A stretch of 64,000 nucleotides of DNA, taken from Gaiellasilicea sp963731615. GTDB lineage: Bacteria > Actinomycetota > Thermoleophilia > Gaiellales > Gaiellaceae. Every line of letters begins with the position of its first letter. Positions within the stretch are counted from its first letter, which is position 1. Shown here in pieces: positions 1 through 11,180 of the stretch. The notes below the pieces were generated by a model. That model ran no database searches, was not told where the DNA came from, and saw only the letters and a list, made by a program, of their open reading frames with translations. Position numbers and translations under genes: made by a program. Where the stretch lies: the NCBI GenBank assembly GCA_963731615.1, contig CAVSWD010000009.1, forward strand, positions 335,135 through 399,134, in the 5' to 3' direction.

Positions 1-389
1 ACGCCGACTCCTGCATCCGGGTCGCAAAGACCGAGCACGGGATCCGCGGCGCCGTCACCTCCACGAGCGCAGGGCCCGATCCGGAAACGGTCGCCGATCC
101 GCACCGGCTCGGCGCCGAAGCTCGACAGGGTCAGGTTCTCGCCGAACGTCCCCGGCTCCGGCGCACCGCCGAGCTCGTCGGCCCAGTACGCGTAGTCATC
201 GGAGCTGTAGAGGTAGAGCGCCTGGTCGAGACCGCCGTGGTTCTCCTGGTCGGCGACGACGTCCCCGGCCAGGCCGAAAGCACCGACGTGGCCACGCTCG
301 ACCGGTGCCTTCCGGATCCCGGTCTCGACGGTGCGCGCGCCGATCTTCATCAGCTCGGCGCGGCCGGCGTTGACGGAGACGAGTCTCAT
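1..389 (-). CDS. MOSC domain protein (YiiM-like), partial
   Basis: The N-terminal ~105 residues read as a MOSC-domain protein of the YiiM type: start MRLVSVNAGR, then GLAGDVVADQENHGGLDQAL and FGENL. MOSC domains bind sulfur or molybdenum-cofactor-related ligands; YiiM-type members act in detoxifying N-hydroxylated compounds, but the substrate here is unknown. The frame breaks at about 70-76; the other frame then gives VEVTAPRIPCSVFATRMQE, which holds the conserved MOSC Cys (IPCSVF). The gene runs off the window. Its ATG overlaps the purF stop in ATGA, so it is probably co-translated with purF. Confidence 0.8.
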   Translation of the reverse strand, partial: MRLVSVNAGRAELMKIGARTVETGIRKAPVERGHVGAFGLAGDVVADQENHGGLDQALYLYSSDDYAYWADELGGAPEPGTFGENLTLSSFGAEPVRIGDRFRIGPCARGGDGAADPVLGLCDPDAGVG

Positions 390-1863
390 GGAGCCGCGCC
401 GGCGCGAAGCGGCCCCTTCAGGATCTTTGCGCGAAGAGCATCCGCTTCCGCGGATGCTCTTCCTGCGCCAATTGGAGCAGCTTCGAACCGCAGCTTCGCC
501 AGGTTGCGCTCTGCCGGGACGCGGGTCGGATAGTCGCGCGTGAAGCACGCCCGGCACACCGAAGCCTCGGGCAGGCGCGTCGAGGCCTGCATCCCCTCGA
601 GCGAGAGGTAGTGGAGCGAGGTGGCGCCGATCAGCTCACGCATCTGCTCGACCGAACGATGCGCGGCCGCGAGCTGCTCCTCGTCGGCCATGTCGATGCC
701 GTAGAAGCAGGGCGAGACGATCGGCGGCGAGGAGACGCGCACGTGCACCTCGGCGGCGCCGGCCTCGAAGAGCATCGCCACGAGCTGCTTCATCGTGCTG
801 CCGCGGACGATCGAGTCGTCGACGATCACGAGCCGCTTGCCCGCCACCTCGGCGAGCGGGTTGAACTTCATCTTGATCCCCTGCTGGCGCAGCGCCTCGT
901 CGGGCTGGATGAAGGTGCGGCCGACGTAGCGGTTCTTGATCAGGCCCTCGCTGTACGGGATCCCGGTCGCGCGCGAGAAGCCGACAGCGGCCGGGGTGCC
1001 CGAGTCGGGGATCGGCATCACGAGGTCGGCGTCCGCCGGCGCCTCAGCTGCGAGCCGCTCGCCCATCCGCACGCGGACGCCGTGCACCTCGGAACCGGCG
1101 AGCGTCGAGTCGGGCCGCGCGAAGTAGACGTGCTCGAAGATGCAGAGCGCCTGGCGGCCCTCCGGCAGCGCCTGGGTCGCGTGCAGGCCGTCCTCGTCGA
1201 TGACGACGAGCTCGCCCGGCCGAACGTCCCGGACGAAGGTCGCGCCGATCAGGTCGAACGCGCACGTTTCCGAGGCGAGCACCCAGTCGCTCTCACCATT
1301 TTCATTGGCGACCCGCCCGAGCGCGAGCGGCCGGATCCCGTGCGGGTCGCGGAAGCCGAGCAGCTTCCCCTCCGCCAGCGCGACCACGGAGTAGGCACCC
1401 TCGAGCCGGGCCATCGCCTTCGCCACGGCCTGCGGCAGCTCAGCCGGGTCGTGCGCGATCAGGGCCGCGATCGCCTCGGTGTCGGAGGTGGCGCCGAGGG
1501 CGATTCCGTCGGCGGCGAGTGCGTCGCGCACCTCGGTCGTGTTCGTCAGGTTGCCGTTGTGCCCGAGCGCGACCGTGCGCGCGCCGCCGTGGTGGACGAG
1601 CGGCTGCGCGTTCGCCCACAGCGTCGAGCCGGTGGTCGAGTAGCGCGTGTGGCCGATCGCGACGTCGCCGGGGAGCGCCTGCAGCTGCTCCTCGTCGAAG
1701 ACCTGCGCGACGAGGCCCATGTCGCGGATGACGGTCAGCCGGCCCCGGTCGGAGACGGCGATGCCGGCCGACTCCTGGCCGCGGTGCTGCAGCGCGAAGA
1801 GCCCGAAGTAGGAGATGCGCGCGACGTCGCGCTCGGCCGAGCGGATTCCGAAGACGCCGCACA

Positions 1864-1864
<1 letters not shown>
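386..1864 (-). CDS. purF: Amidophosphoribosyltransferase PurF
   Basis: First committed step of purine synthesis: PRPP plus glutamine gives phosphoribosylamine, in the cytosol. The protein is 492 aa. Met1 is followed by Cys2 (MCGVFGIRSAERD), the N-terminal nucleophile of the class II glutaminase domain after Met removal. The PRPP-binding motif VIVDDSIVRGSTM lies in the C-terminal half, and Cys residues near the end (VCRACF) may be Fe-S ligands. ATG 1864 shares one base with the purL stop (TGATG), indicating coupling. The usual PurF end at about KLRFE is followed by roughly 30 extra residues encoded by a palindromic repeat (410-470), and the stop falls in the MOSC start. Confidence 0.96.
410..470 (+). 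repeat. Dispersed palindromic repeat, copy A
   Basis: The copy starts with GGCCCCTTCAGG, passes through TTTGCGCGAAG and reaches a perfect 11-bp inverted repeat (AGAGCATCCGC, loop TTCC, GCGGATGCTCT; 435-460), then TCCTGCGCCA. The same arrangement recurs at 26020-26100, 27321-27390 and 27530-27607. This copy lies inside the 3' end of purF and is translated as its C-terminal tail. Confidence 0.75.
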
Positions 1865-3962
<2,098 letters not shown>

Positions 3963-4006
3963 TCTAGCCGGGAAGCACGACGGCGTCGGTCGCGTTGGAA
4001 GGAAGC

Positions 4007-4867
4007 ATGAGCCGGCGCCACCTCTTGATGCTCTTGGCGCTGGCGGCGATCTGGGGCTCGTCCTTCATGTTCATCACGATCGCACTGCGCGACCTCGCCC
4101 CGTCCACGCTGATCCTGCTCCGGATGGCGTCCGGGGCCGTGGCACTCGCCGTCTACGTCCGCCTCGCCGGCCACCGGCTCTCGGCCCTCCGCCCCTTCGC
4201 CGTGCCGTTGGCGCTCCTCGGCTTCGTCAACACGGCCGTGCCGTTCTTCCTGATCGCGTGGGGCCAGCAGTACATCGACTCCGGGCTGGCCGCGATCTTC
4301 AACGCCTCCGCCCCGCTCTTCACGGCGATCTTCGCGATCGCCTATGACCAGAGCCAGCGCGTCACCGGGCTCCGTCTCACCGGCGTCCTGATCGGCTTCG
4401 GCGGAGTCGTCCTCCTCGTCGGCTTCGAGCTCACGGGCGCAGAGCGCGCGGTCGCGGGAGCGCTGGCGGTCGTCCTGGCGTCGGCGTGCTACGGGATCGG
4501 CGGCCTCTACGCAGGACGCCGCTTCCCCGGGCTGCCGCCGTCGCTCGTCGCACTCGGGACGCTCGTCTGGGCCACGATCTACGTGGCCCCGTTCGGGATC
4601 GCGCAGGCGTCGATGCTCGGCTGGGAGGCGTTCGTCTCGGTCCTCTACCTCGGCGTCGCAGCGACGGGCGTCGCGTACCTCCTCTACTTCGGCCTGATCG
4701 CCGGCGCGGGCGCCTCGAAAGCCGTCCTCGTCACCTACCTCGTCCCCTCGCTCGCGCTCGTCTACGGCGCCGTTTTCCTCGACGAGCAGATCACCGCGCT
4801 CGCGCTCACTGGGCTCGCGCTCGTGCTGGCGGGAGTCGCGCTCGGCACGGGTACGGTGAAACGGTGA
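4007..4867 (+). CDS. EamA-family drug/metabolite transporter
   Basis: 286-aa integral membrane protein with about ten hydrophobic helices in two EamA repeats (LALAAIWGSSFMFITIAL and later LDEQITALALTGLALVLAG). Members of the DMT superfamily export or import small metabolites; no substrate can be read here. I chose ATG 4007 because GGAAGGA lies just upstream; a TTG at 3995 is in frame but would include that ribosome site. Divergent from purL. The stop overlaps the GTG of a second EamA gene (GTGA), so the two are probably translationally coupled. Confidence 0.9.
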   Translation: MSRRHLLMLLALAAIWGSSFMFITIALRDLAPSTLILLRMASGAVALAVYVRLAGHRLSALRPFAVPLALLGFVNTAVPFFLIAWGQQYIDSGLAAIFNASAPLFTAIFAIAYDQSQRVTGLRLTGVLIGFGGVVLLVGFELTGAERAVAGALAVVLASACYGIGGLYAGRRFPGLPPSLVALGTLVWATIYVAPFGIAQASMLGWEAFVSVLYLGVAATGVAYLLYFGLIAGAGASKAVLVTYLVPSLALVYGAVFLDEQITALALTGLALVLAGVALGTGTVKR

Positions 4868-5770
4868 ACCGCTACTGGCCGATGTTGTTCCTGCTCGCCG
4901 CGATCTGGGGCGCGTCGTACCTCTTCATCAAGGTCGCCGTCGACGAGATCGCGCCCGCACCGATGATGGCCGCGCGAACGCTGATCGCCGCCGCAGTGCT
5001 GGTCGGCTACGTGCTCTGGCGCTACGGCCGGCCGCGGGCGCTCGAGGAGCTCGGCGCCGCGTGGCGGCACTGCCTCGTGCTCGGGGTGCTGAACGCGGCG
5101 CTGCCGTTCTGGCTGATCGCATGGGGCGAGCAGCACATCGACTCCGGGCTGGCGGCCGTCGTCCAGGCCTCGGTGCCGATCTTCAACGCGCTGCTGATCC
5201 TCCGCTTCCTGCCGCACGAGAAGCTGAGCCGGACGCGCGCGCTCGGCCTGGCGATCGGGATCGTCGGCGTCGCCGTCGTCACCGGCATCCACCCCGAGGG
5301 CGGCAGCCTCGCCGTCCTCGGCGCGCTCGCGGTCGTGCTCTCGTCGCTCTCCTATGCGGGCGCCGGCGTGTACGGGCAACGGGCGGTCTCGGGCACCGCC
5401 GGCCCGGTGCTCGCGGCCGGCTCGATGCTCGTCGGCGCGCTGATCCTGACGCCGTTCGCGCTCTTCCAGCTGCCGAGCCAGCGTTCCCTCGCTCGAGGCG
5501 ACCGCGTCGGTGCTGGCGCTCGCACTCCTCGGTACCGCGTTCGCGCAGCTCGTGCTCTTCCGGATGCTCGCCCTCCACGGCTCGTCGCGCCTCTCGCTCG
5601 TCACCTACCTGATGCCGGGCTTCGCGCTCCTCTACGGCGCGCTCCTGCTCGACGAGCAGATCACGGCCTCGATGCTGGTCGGCCTCGCCCTGATCCTCGG
5701 TGGCATCTCGCTCGCCTCCGGCGCGCTGCGCCTGCCTCGGCGCGGAGCAGCGGCAACGGCCGGGCCTTGA
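4864..5770 (+). CDS. EamA-family transporter, second copy (frameshifted)
   Basis: Close paralogue of the preceding transporter, about 301 aa, with the same landmarks: FLLAAIWGASYLFIKVAV, PFWLIAWGEQHIDSGLAAV, and LLLDEQITASMLVGLALILGG near the end. The frame shifts between about 5480 and 5510 (after FQLPSQ, resuming at SLEATASVLALALLGT). Start GTG 4864 overlaps the upstream stop by four bases. Adjacent EamA paralogues could act as a pair or come from tandem duplication; the sequence does not decide. Confidence 0.87.
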
Positions 5771-6273
5771 GCGTCTCGATCCGCCCGGCGACCGACGGCG
5801 ACGTCGACTTTCTCACCGACCTCTACACCGACGAGGACGTCCGTCCCTTCCTCGCCGCATCCGGCTCCTACGATCGGGCGGGAATCGCCGAGAAGGTCGC
5901 GCAGGATCCGGACTCGGGCGGGGTAATGGTCGTCGAGCTCGAAGGCGAGCAAGCCGGCGCGATGGTCTGGGAGGTCAGCAACCGCCGGAGCCGGATCGTC
6001 CACGTCAGCGGCCTCGCCGTGCACCCGCGCTGCCGCGGCCGCCGGCTGGCCGACGATGCGGCCCGGCTGCTCCAGCACCACCTGATCCGCGAGCGGGGCT
6101 TTCACCGGATCGAGCTCGAGATCTACGCCTTCAACGAGCGGGCGCAGCGGCATGCGGAGCGCTCGGGGTTCAGCCGCGAGGGCGTCAAGCGCAGCGCCTA
6201 CCGCCGCGGCGACGACTGGGTCGACAGCGTGCTCTACGCCGTGGTCGAGGAAGACCTGGACGAGCCGAGGTAG
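5767..6273 (+). CDS. GNAT N-acetyltransferase
   Basis: 168-aa acetyltransferase of the GNAT fold, using acetyl-CoA to acetylate an unknown amine. The central VSGLAVHPRCRGRRLADDAARLL gives the acetyl-CoA pyrophosphate-binding segment (consensus Q/RxxGxG/A, here R-C-R-G-R-R), followed by IELEIYAFNERAQRHAERSGFSREG, typical of the RimJ/RimL side. I chose TTG 5767 because it overlaps the transporter stop (TTGA), continuing the coupled run of three genes. The last 40 bases overlap the 3' end of the convergent ArsR gene. Confidence 0.85.
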   Translation: MSVSIRPATDGDVDFLTDLYTDEDVRPFLAASGSYDRAGIAEKVAQDPDSGGVMVVELEGEQAGAMVWEVSNRRSRIVHVSGLAVHPRCRGRRLADDAARLLQHHLIRERGFHRIELEIYAFNERAQRHAERSGFSREGVKRSAYRRGDDWVDSVLYAVVEEDLDEPR

Positions 6274-7332
6274 GCGCTCAGGAGCTCGCCCGCCTGCGGC
6301 AGGTCGCGGCGGAGGCTGTACACGTTCTCGTCCTCGTCGCGGATCGTGACGAAGCCGGACTGCCTCAGGATTGCCAGATGGTGGTGTGCGGTCGACTTGG
6401 CGACCCCGAGCTCGGCGGCCGCCTCGCTGAGCTTGAGCGGCCCGTCGCTCAGGCGCCGCAGCAGCTTCAGCCGCCCTTCGTCGCCGAGCGCCTTGTAGAC
6501 GCGGGCGACCTCGGCCGGTGAAGCGCCTTCCTCCGGGGCGGCAGCGATCGGGTAGCAGAAGATCTTGACGCTCTTGTGCTCCCAGAGGATCACCCACGGG
6601 CGCATCCACCAGCTCGGGAAGAGCGCGATCGTCCGGATCCCCGGCGCGGGCCGGTACTGGTAGCCGCTCGTCGCCAGCTCGACGAGCTGCTCCGGCGGGT
6701 TGCTGCCGGCGAGCGATCTCTTCGTCGCCGCGTCGCGCCCGGCAGTCTGGCGCCACATCCTCGGCCTGCGGCTTGAAGACGGACTCGTGCCAGCGCGGCA
6801 GCAGGTCGACGAGTCGCGCCTTGACCTCGTCGGCTCCGAGCCGGAGGAGCGTCCCGACCATCTCGTACTTGTCGGACCACTCGGCCAGCGACTCGAGGAA
6901 CTGATCTGTCGCCTCGGCGTCGCCCCGTGCGGCGCGCTCGATCACGTTCGGGCGGTAGTGGTTCGTGGTGGTGGCGTAGTGACCGAAGAGGTGCAGCTTC
7001 AGCTCGATCGGGTCGGTCGCCTCGAGCTGATCCATGAACGCGGCGAACGTCCGCGGCTTCGGCGTCTCGTAGACGATCCCGAGCAGGTGGGCGGCGACCT
7101 TCATCGAGCCGAGCATCAGCTCGTCGACGGCGCCGAGGAGGTCTTGCGGTACCTGCTCACGCCGCTCCTGCAGCCAGGCCGAGCCGAGGTCGAAGGTGTC
7201 GTAGTCGGCGACGTCACCGAGCGCGCAGATGCTCATCAGCACCTCGGCCGCCTCGGCCACGTCGATCTCGACCTCGATCCCGGGACGGGAGAGGTCGAGC
7301 ACCGGAGCTCGCGCGGGTCGTTCGATAGCCAT
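6234..7332 (-). CDS. ArsR-family regulator with N-terminal extension (frameshifted)
   Basis: About 365 aa. The C-terminal ~100 residues form an ArsR winged helix (VARVYKALGDEGRLKLLRRLSDGPLKLSEAAAELGVAKSTAHHHLAILRQSGFV). The N-terminal ~250 residues are an extended helical region of the kind seen in actinobacterial ArsR proteins annotated with a DUF5937-like domain. No Cys-based metal site is visible in the winged helix, so the ligand is unknown. The frame shifts near 6755 (FKPQAEDVA to QTAGRDAATKRSLAG). ATG 7332 faces a small gene at 7433, and the intergenic region carries an inverted repeat that may be its operator. Confidence 0.85.
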
Positions 7333-7365
7333 CTAACGCACGTAGCGTAGCCGGGTTTGCTCCGC

Positions 7366-7400
7366 TTGACAAGGTGAGTTTCGTTCGATAACTTTCGAAC
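7366..7400 (+). promoter_or_regulatory. Promoter with overlapping inverted-repeat operator
   Basis: TTGACA (7366-7371), a 17-base spacer and TAACTT (7389-7394) make a credible sigma-70-type promoter for the gene at 7433. A perfect inverted repeat GTTCGA-N6-TCGAAC (7383-7400) covers the -10 box, and a third TCGAAC half-site lies at 7413-7418. This is where an ArsR repressor encoded divergently would be expected to bind. Confidence 0.6.
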
Positions 7401-7432
7401 AGATCACGAATCTCGAACGGTTAGGAGCACCG

Positions 7433-7633
7433 ATGCTCTCCACCCAGCTTCTCCAGCAGCTCATCGACGATCGGCAGCAGGACCGGCACTCGGCGGCGGC
7501 AGCACAGCGCCTCGCGGAGACGAGCCCGGCCCGCAAGCGAATCGCGCAGTCGCTACGACGCGCGGCGGATCGGTTGGACGCCACTGCCTCGCCGTCCGGC
7601 ATGAGCACAGCACTCCCCGGACGCGGCTGCTAG
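7433..7633 (+). CDS. Small hypothetical helical protein
   Basis: 66 aa, Gln/Arg/Ala-rich and predicted helical (LSTQLLQQLIDDRQQDRH; later KRIAQSLRRAADRL). No known domain, signal peptide or membrane segment is visible. An AGGAG sits eight bases before ATG 7433. It is divergent from the ArsR gene and shares its operator region, so it may be the regulated target. The stop lies within a strong hairpin (7615-7645). Confidence 0.6.
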   Translation: MLSTQLLQQLIDDRQQDRHSAAAAQRLAETSPARKRIAQSLRRAADRLDATASPSGMSTALPGRGC

Positions 7634-7645
7634 CCGCGTCCGGGG
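7615..7645. terminator. Bidirectional hairpin between convergent genes
   Basis: Perfect 14-bp stem CCCCGGACGCGGCT / AGCCGCGTCCGGGG with loop GCT. It spans the stop of the gene at 7433 and sits two bases from the stop of the convergent hydrolase, as a shared terminator would. There is no T-run on either side. Confidence 0.6.
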
Positions 7646-7646
7646 C

Positions 7647-8394
7647 CTAGTGCCCCTTCAGGAAGCTCTCGACCGAAGCTCGCGCGCGAGCCGAGCCGGC
7701 CATCAGCGCGATCCCGTGCAGCGCGCCCGGCAGGAGCTCGAGCTGCTTGTCCGCCGCGCCGGTGGCGGCGTGCATCGTCTCGGCGTCGTTCGAGAAGTCG
7801 AAGCCGGCGTTGTCGTCCGCCTCGGCCGCGACGTAGAGCAACGGGCACGCGCAGGCGCGGGCCGTCTCGACGCCGTCCATGCCGCGGAAGCGTGCAGGCG
7901 CTGACAGGCTGACGACGCCGGTGAGCGGCGGCTTGACATGTTGGCGCCGGCGACAAGCGTGGCGATCCCGCCCATCGAGGCGCCGACGACGAAGATCTTG
8001 CTCTTGCCGAGCTTGCGGAGCTCCTTCGTGGCCGCAGCGAGATCGGCGGCGAACCGCGTTCGCGGCCGCGCCGGTGCGGAACTGGGAGAGGCCGTAGCCG
8101 CGGAAGTCGATCGGAAAGACGAAGTACCCGCGCGCCGCCAGCCGCCGCGCGTAGGGAAGCCCAGTCGCAGAGGTCGCCCTCGGACTGGTGCGTGAGGATG
8201 ACGGCCGTCGTCCCCTTGCCGAAGCGGTGGCCGACGAGCTTCGTGCCGTCGGCGGCCTGGAACCTGACCTCGCTGCCGCGGACGCAGTCGATGTTCCGCG
8301 CGCTGCGGCGCGCGACGCCGGCAGTCGCGGCCGCGACGACGAGCGTGGCCACGAGCAGGAACAAGGAGGCGTCGCACTTCCCAACGTTTAACAC
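7647..8394 (-). CDS. Alpha/beta hydrolase, probably exported (frameshifted)
   Basis: About 248 aa. A hydrophobic N-terminal segment (SLFLLVATLVVAAATAGVA) suggests a signal peptide or anchor. Then VGHRFGKGTTAVILTHQSEGDLCDW, RGYFVFPIDFRGYGLS, the nucleophile elbow GASMGG (Ser) and a late His (GALHGIALMAG) match dienelactone-hydrolase-like serine hydrolases. Substrate unknown. The frame changes near 8165, 8060 and 7938, with family motifs on both sides each time, so I read one gene with indel errors. The GTG at 8394 lies in the divergent promoter region, so the real start may be a TTG or GTG 30-45 bases further in. Confidence 0.78.
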
Positions 8395-8402
8395 GACTGC
8401 TA

Positions 8403-8421
8403 TGACATGTCAAGATTGACA
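8403..8421. promoter_or_regulatory. Overlapping palindromes between hydrolase and PadR gene
   Basis: TGACATGTCA (8403-8412) is a perfect 10-bp palindrome and overlaps TGTCAA-GA-TTGACA (8408-8421), a perfect palindrome whose arms read TTGACA on either strand and so could be back-to-back -35 boxes. PadR proteins typically bind short palindromes of the ATGT/ACAT type. No convincing -10 boxes were found. Confidence 0.5.
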
Positions 8422-8964
8422 GGTACGCTGATTTTGACTGGAACCTTGGGTCACGCCTTGCTCGGAGTCCTCGCTGAAGGACCGCGGACGGGCTACGGCT
8501 CGTCAAGCACCTGGCGCAGTCGATCGGCTACACCTGGCCGGCGAGCCACAGCCAGGTCTATCCCGAGCTGGCGAAGCTGCGTGAGGCGGGCCTGATCAGC
8601 GAGAGCGCCGCAGCGCCGCGCGGCGGCCGCGTCTACGAGCTGACCGACGCCGGGCTCGAGGAGGTGCGGCGCTGGCTGCGCGAGACGGAGCCGTCGCGGA
8701 CCGTCCGCGACGAGGCGTCGCTGCGGCTCTTCTTCCTCTGGCTGCTGGAGCCGGAAGACGCCGAGGCGTACTTCCGCGGCGAGGCGGTGCGGGCGCGGGC
8801 GCTGCTGGCGGAGTTCGAGGAAATCGCCGCGCAGCGAAGATCCGGAAACCCCGACGACGCGGGCGTACCGGGTCGCGCTCGAGCTGGGGCTGCGCACCAC
8901 CCGCGCCAGGCTCGAGTGGGCGGAGTGGGCTGCCGACGAGGTGCTCAGCCAGCGGCAGGCGTAA
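8407..8964 (+). CDS. PadR-family transcriptional regulator (frameshifted)
   Basis: About 172-185 aa. The order ALLGVLAEGPRTGY, VKHLAQSIGYTWPASHSQVYPELAKLREAGLI, GGRVYELTDAGLEEVRRWL is the PadR winged helix, followed by a C-terminal helical dimerisation domain (LRLFFLWLLEPEDAEAYF; VALELGLRTTRARLEWAEWAADE). The frame shifts near 8497 and 8855. ATG 8407 lies inside a palindrome, so TTG 8446 (LGHALLGVL), which matches the usual PadR length, may be the true start. It is divergent from the hydrolase, which it probably controls. The ligand is unknown. Confidence 0.82.
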
Positions 8965-9026
8965 GAGGTTAGCCGCGACGCATACTCTTCGCTCGTCATC
9001 GCCACGACCGCGGAGGATCGCACGAA

Positions 9027-9405
9027 ATGGAGCTCATCCACACCTGCTACCGGATCACCGACATCGACCGCTCGGTCGCCTTCTACGAGGCGCTCGGGTT
9101 CGAGGAGCGCGCACGAATGCCGATCCGCGAGGAGGCGATCAACGTCTTCATGGGCCTGCCGGGAGACGGTGACCGGCTCGAGCTGACCTACAACTTCGGC
9201 GTCGACTCGTACGAGCTGGGAACGGCCTACGGCCACATCGCGATCACGGTCGACGACATGGACGGCGCGCTCGAGCGGCTGAGCGCGCAGGGGATCGAGC
9301 CCGAGCGGCCCAAGTACCAGGTGCGCGAGGGCGGGCTCGTTCATCGCGTTCGTGCGGGACCCGGACGGCTATCGGGTGGAGCTGATCGAACGCAGCCGGA
9401 AGTAG
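9027..9405 (+). CDS. VOC-family protein, lactoylglutathione lyase-like (frameshifted)
   Basis: About 125 aa with the vicinal-oxygen-chelate fold. His5 (ELIHTCYRITDIDRSVAFYEALGF), Glu54 (RLELTYNF), His78 (GHIAITVDDMD) and a C-terminal Glu (DPDGYRVELIERSRK) are the four usual glyoxalase I metal ligands, so a methylglyoxal-thiol lyase role is plausible. The frame shifts near 9338, just before FIAFVRDPDGY. It stands alone on the plus strand. Confidence 0.87.
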
Positions 9406-9501
9406 CGGCGACAGCGTTCTTGCTTGAGCTTCGTGCGTACTTCGCATGGCGTAAGTACGCGGCCCAGCCAAGGATCAAAGCAGCCGTTGGGTTTGGGCGG
9501 C

Positions 9502-10147
9502 TTAGATTCGGTCCAGCCAGGGGTGGCCGGGATGGACCAACCGAAGCGCATCTCCGAGCCAGCTCCGGCGGGCCGGATCGAGCTTCGGGTAGCACTGCCG
9601 TGAAGTCAGCCTCGTCCTTTGGCCGGTCAGCGTGCTTTGCCTTGAAAAGCAGAACGATCTCAGGCCGGCCATACGGAATACCGTCGTCGGTCCACTCGAT
9701 CACGTCGACGTAGGGCAGTTGGATCCGTTCGTCCCGCCGGCAGATCCACGTTTCGCCGTCGGAGGGCTCCCGAAAGATGTCGAGCCGCCAGCAGCCCGTC
9801 GCAGGATCCCGCACCCACGTCTGTTGATGCCGGTCGAGAGCCGCCGGCGCCTGAGCAAACGGCCAGACGAGGCCCGGATCGGTCAGATCTCCGTCCGGGA
9901 TGAAGAGCTCGAACCCCGAGAGTCTCGCAGCGATCCTGCCGAACTGCTCCCGAGGAACGGCAACCTCGAGATCTTCGTGCTCTCTTCGCTGCTCACCGAG
10001 GAAGAGCTCGATCGCCCAGCCGGCAGCCACATACCACGGTGCCCGAACTCCCTCGAGCAGAGCAGCCACCTGCTCCGGACGCCAGGCGTCCCAAAGCGTG
10101 AGGTCGGGTTCGAACGCCCCGGCCGCCAGTGCATCTTCGAGCTTCAC
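9502..10147 (-). CDS. Aminoglycoside 2''-adenylyltransferase-like nucleotidyltransferase (frameshifted)
   Basis: About 214 aa. PWYVAAGWAIELFLGEQRREHEDLEVAV carries the GW...HxDLEV pattern of small nucleotidyltransferases related to aminoglycoside 2''-adenylyltransferases; EWTDDGIPYGRPEIVLLFKAKHADRPKDEADF is the typical second half. The frame shifts near 9593; the alternative frame gives KLDPARRSWLGDAL then VHPGHPW and a TAA at 9502, the family's normal end. GTG start. Genomic members are mostly of unknown substrate, so resistance should not be assumed. Confidence 0.8.
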
Positions 10148-10258
10148 TCACCAACTCTCCCGCACCTACGTGGAAAAGGCGACTCGAAGCTGAAGCTCTG
10201 GATCCGTCACGGATGACGTCGACGGTGCCATCTCTGCGGCGGGGGTAGGCTCGCTGTG

Positions 10259-10714
10259 ATGGAGGGAAGGTGCGCGTGCGGTGAGCTGCGGTACCGACTC
10301 AGAGGGCCGCCACTCTTCGTCCATTGCTGTCATTGCCTGAACTGTCAGCGCCAGACCGGCAGCGCGTTTGTGATCAACCTGCTGATCGAGAGCGACCGCG
10401 TCGAATTGCTCGCGGGCGCACCCGAGCGGGTGCCGGTTCCTCGTTCCGGGTCGAAGCGGCAGCAGATCTATCGCTGCCCGGACTGCGAGACGGCGGTTTG
10501 GAGCACGTACACACGCAAGAATGTGCTGTTCGTTCGCGCCGGCACCCTCGATGATCCGTCTGCTGTGGAGCCGGATGTGCACATCTTCACGCGGTCGAAA
10601 GTCCCGTGGCTCACCTTGCCCGAGTCGGCTCCGGCGTTCACGACGTACTACGACACGCAGAAGCTGTGGCCGGCCGCGAGCCTCGAGCGGATCGAGGCGC
10701 TCCGGTCGCGCTGA
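10259..10714 (+). CDS. GFA-family (CENP-V/GFA) zinc protein
   Basis: 151 aa. The Cys pattern CACG, HCCHCLNCQ and YRCPDCETAVW is the zinc-binding signature of the glutathione-dependent formaldehyde-activating enzyme fold. In actinobacteria, which use mycothiol, members are of unknown function. ATG 10259 is chosen, with GGGGGTAGG upstream; GTG 10256 is one codon earlier. It follows the divergent ANT-like gene after about 110 bases and ends 27 bases before a convergent gene. Confidence 0.88.
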   Translation: MEGRCACGELRYRLRGPPLFVHCCHCLNCQRQTGSAFVINLLIESDRVELLAGAPERVPVPRSGSKRQQIYRCPDCETAVWSTYTRKNVLFVRAGTLDDPSAVEPDVHIFTRSKVPWLTLPESAPAFTTYYDTQKLWPAASLERIEALRSR

Positions 10715-10741
10715 ACCACGCCGGATGCGTCGCCGGCCCGC

Positions 10742-11161
10742 CTAGGTATCGAGCGGCTCGACCACGACGACCGGGATCTCGCGGTCGGTGCGCGTCTGGT
10801 ACTCGTCGTAGGGCGGCCAGATCTCGGCCATCGCGCGCCAGAGCCGCTCCCGCTCGTCACCGGCGGTAGTGCGGGCTCGCGCGCGGAGATGGTCGCCCTT
10901 CACCTGCAGCTCGACCTCCGGCTGCTTGGCCAGATTGCGGTACCAGCCCGGATGCTCCGGCTTGCCGCCCTGCGAGGCGACGATGACGTAGTCGTCGCCG
11001 TCGCGACCGAAGATGAGCGGCGTGGTGGTCGGCTCGCCGGTGCGCCGGCCCGTCGTCGTCAGCAGCAGCGTCGGCACGCCGTTCCAGATGTAGCCGACCT
11101 CGCCGTCGGTCTCCCGGTAGCGCCGAACGTGCTCCTGGCCGAAGAGCGAGCGGTCGATCAC
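10742..11161 (-). CDS. Deazaflavin (F420)-dependent nitroreductase-family protein
   Basis: 139 aa, matching the high-GC nitroreductase-fold family related to Mycobacterium Ddn: WNGVPTLLLTTTGRRTGEPTTTPLIFGRDGDDYVIVASQGG, then HPGWYRNLAKQPEVELQVKG. These proteins bind F420 and reduce various substrates, often quinones. No signal peptide. The upstream gene at 11181 ends 19 bases before this start, so they are likely co-transcribed. Confidence 0.9.
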   Translation of the reverse strand: MIDRSLFGQEHVRRYRETDGEVGYIWNGVPTLLLTTTGRRTGEPTTTPLIFGRDGDDYVIVASQGGKPEHPGWYRNLAKQPEVELQVKGDHLRARARTTAGDERERLWRAMAEIWPPYDEYQTRTDREIPVVVVEPLDT

Positions 11162-11180
11162 GGCCGCAGCGTAGCGGTGA

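Noticed and set aside
7650..7662. CCCCTTCAGG match to the dispersed repeat
   Set aside because: It is the coding end of the hydrolase (FLKGH) and lacks the palindromic second half.
9502..10147. Calling the ANT-like gene an antibiotic-resistance gene
   Set aside because: The nucleotidyltransferase family is widespread in soil actinobacteria with unknown substrates; motif similarity alone does not show resistance.
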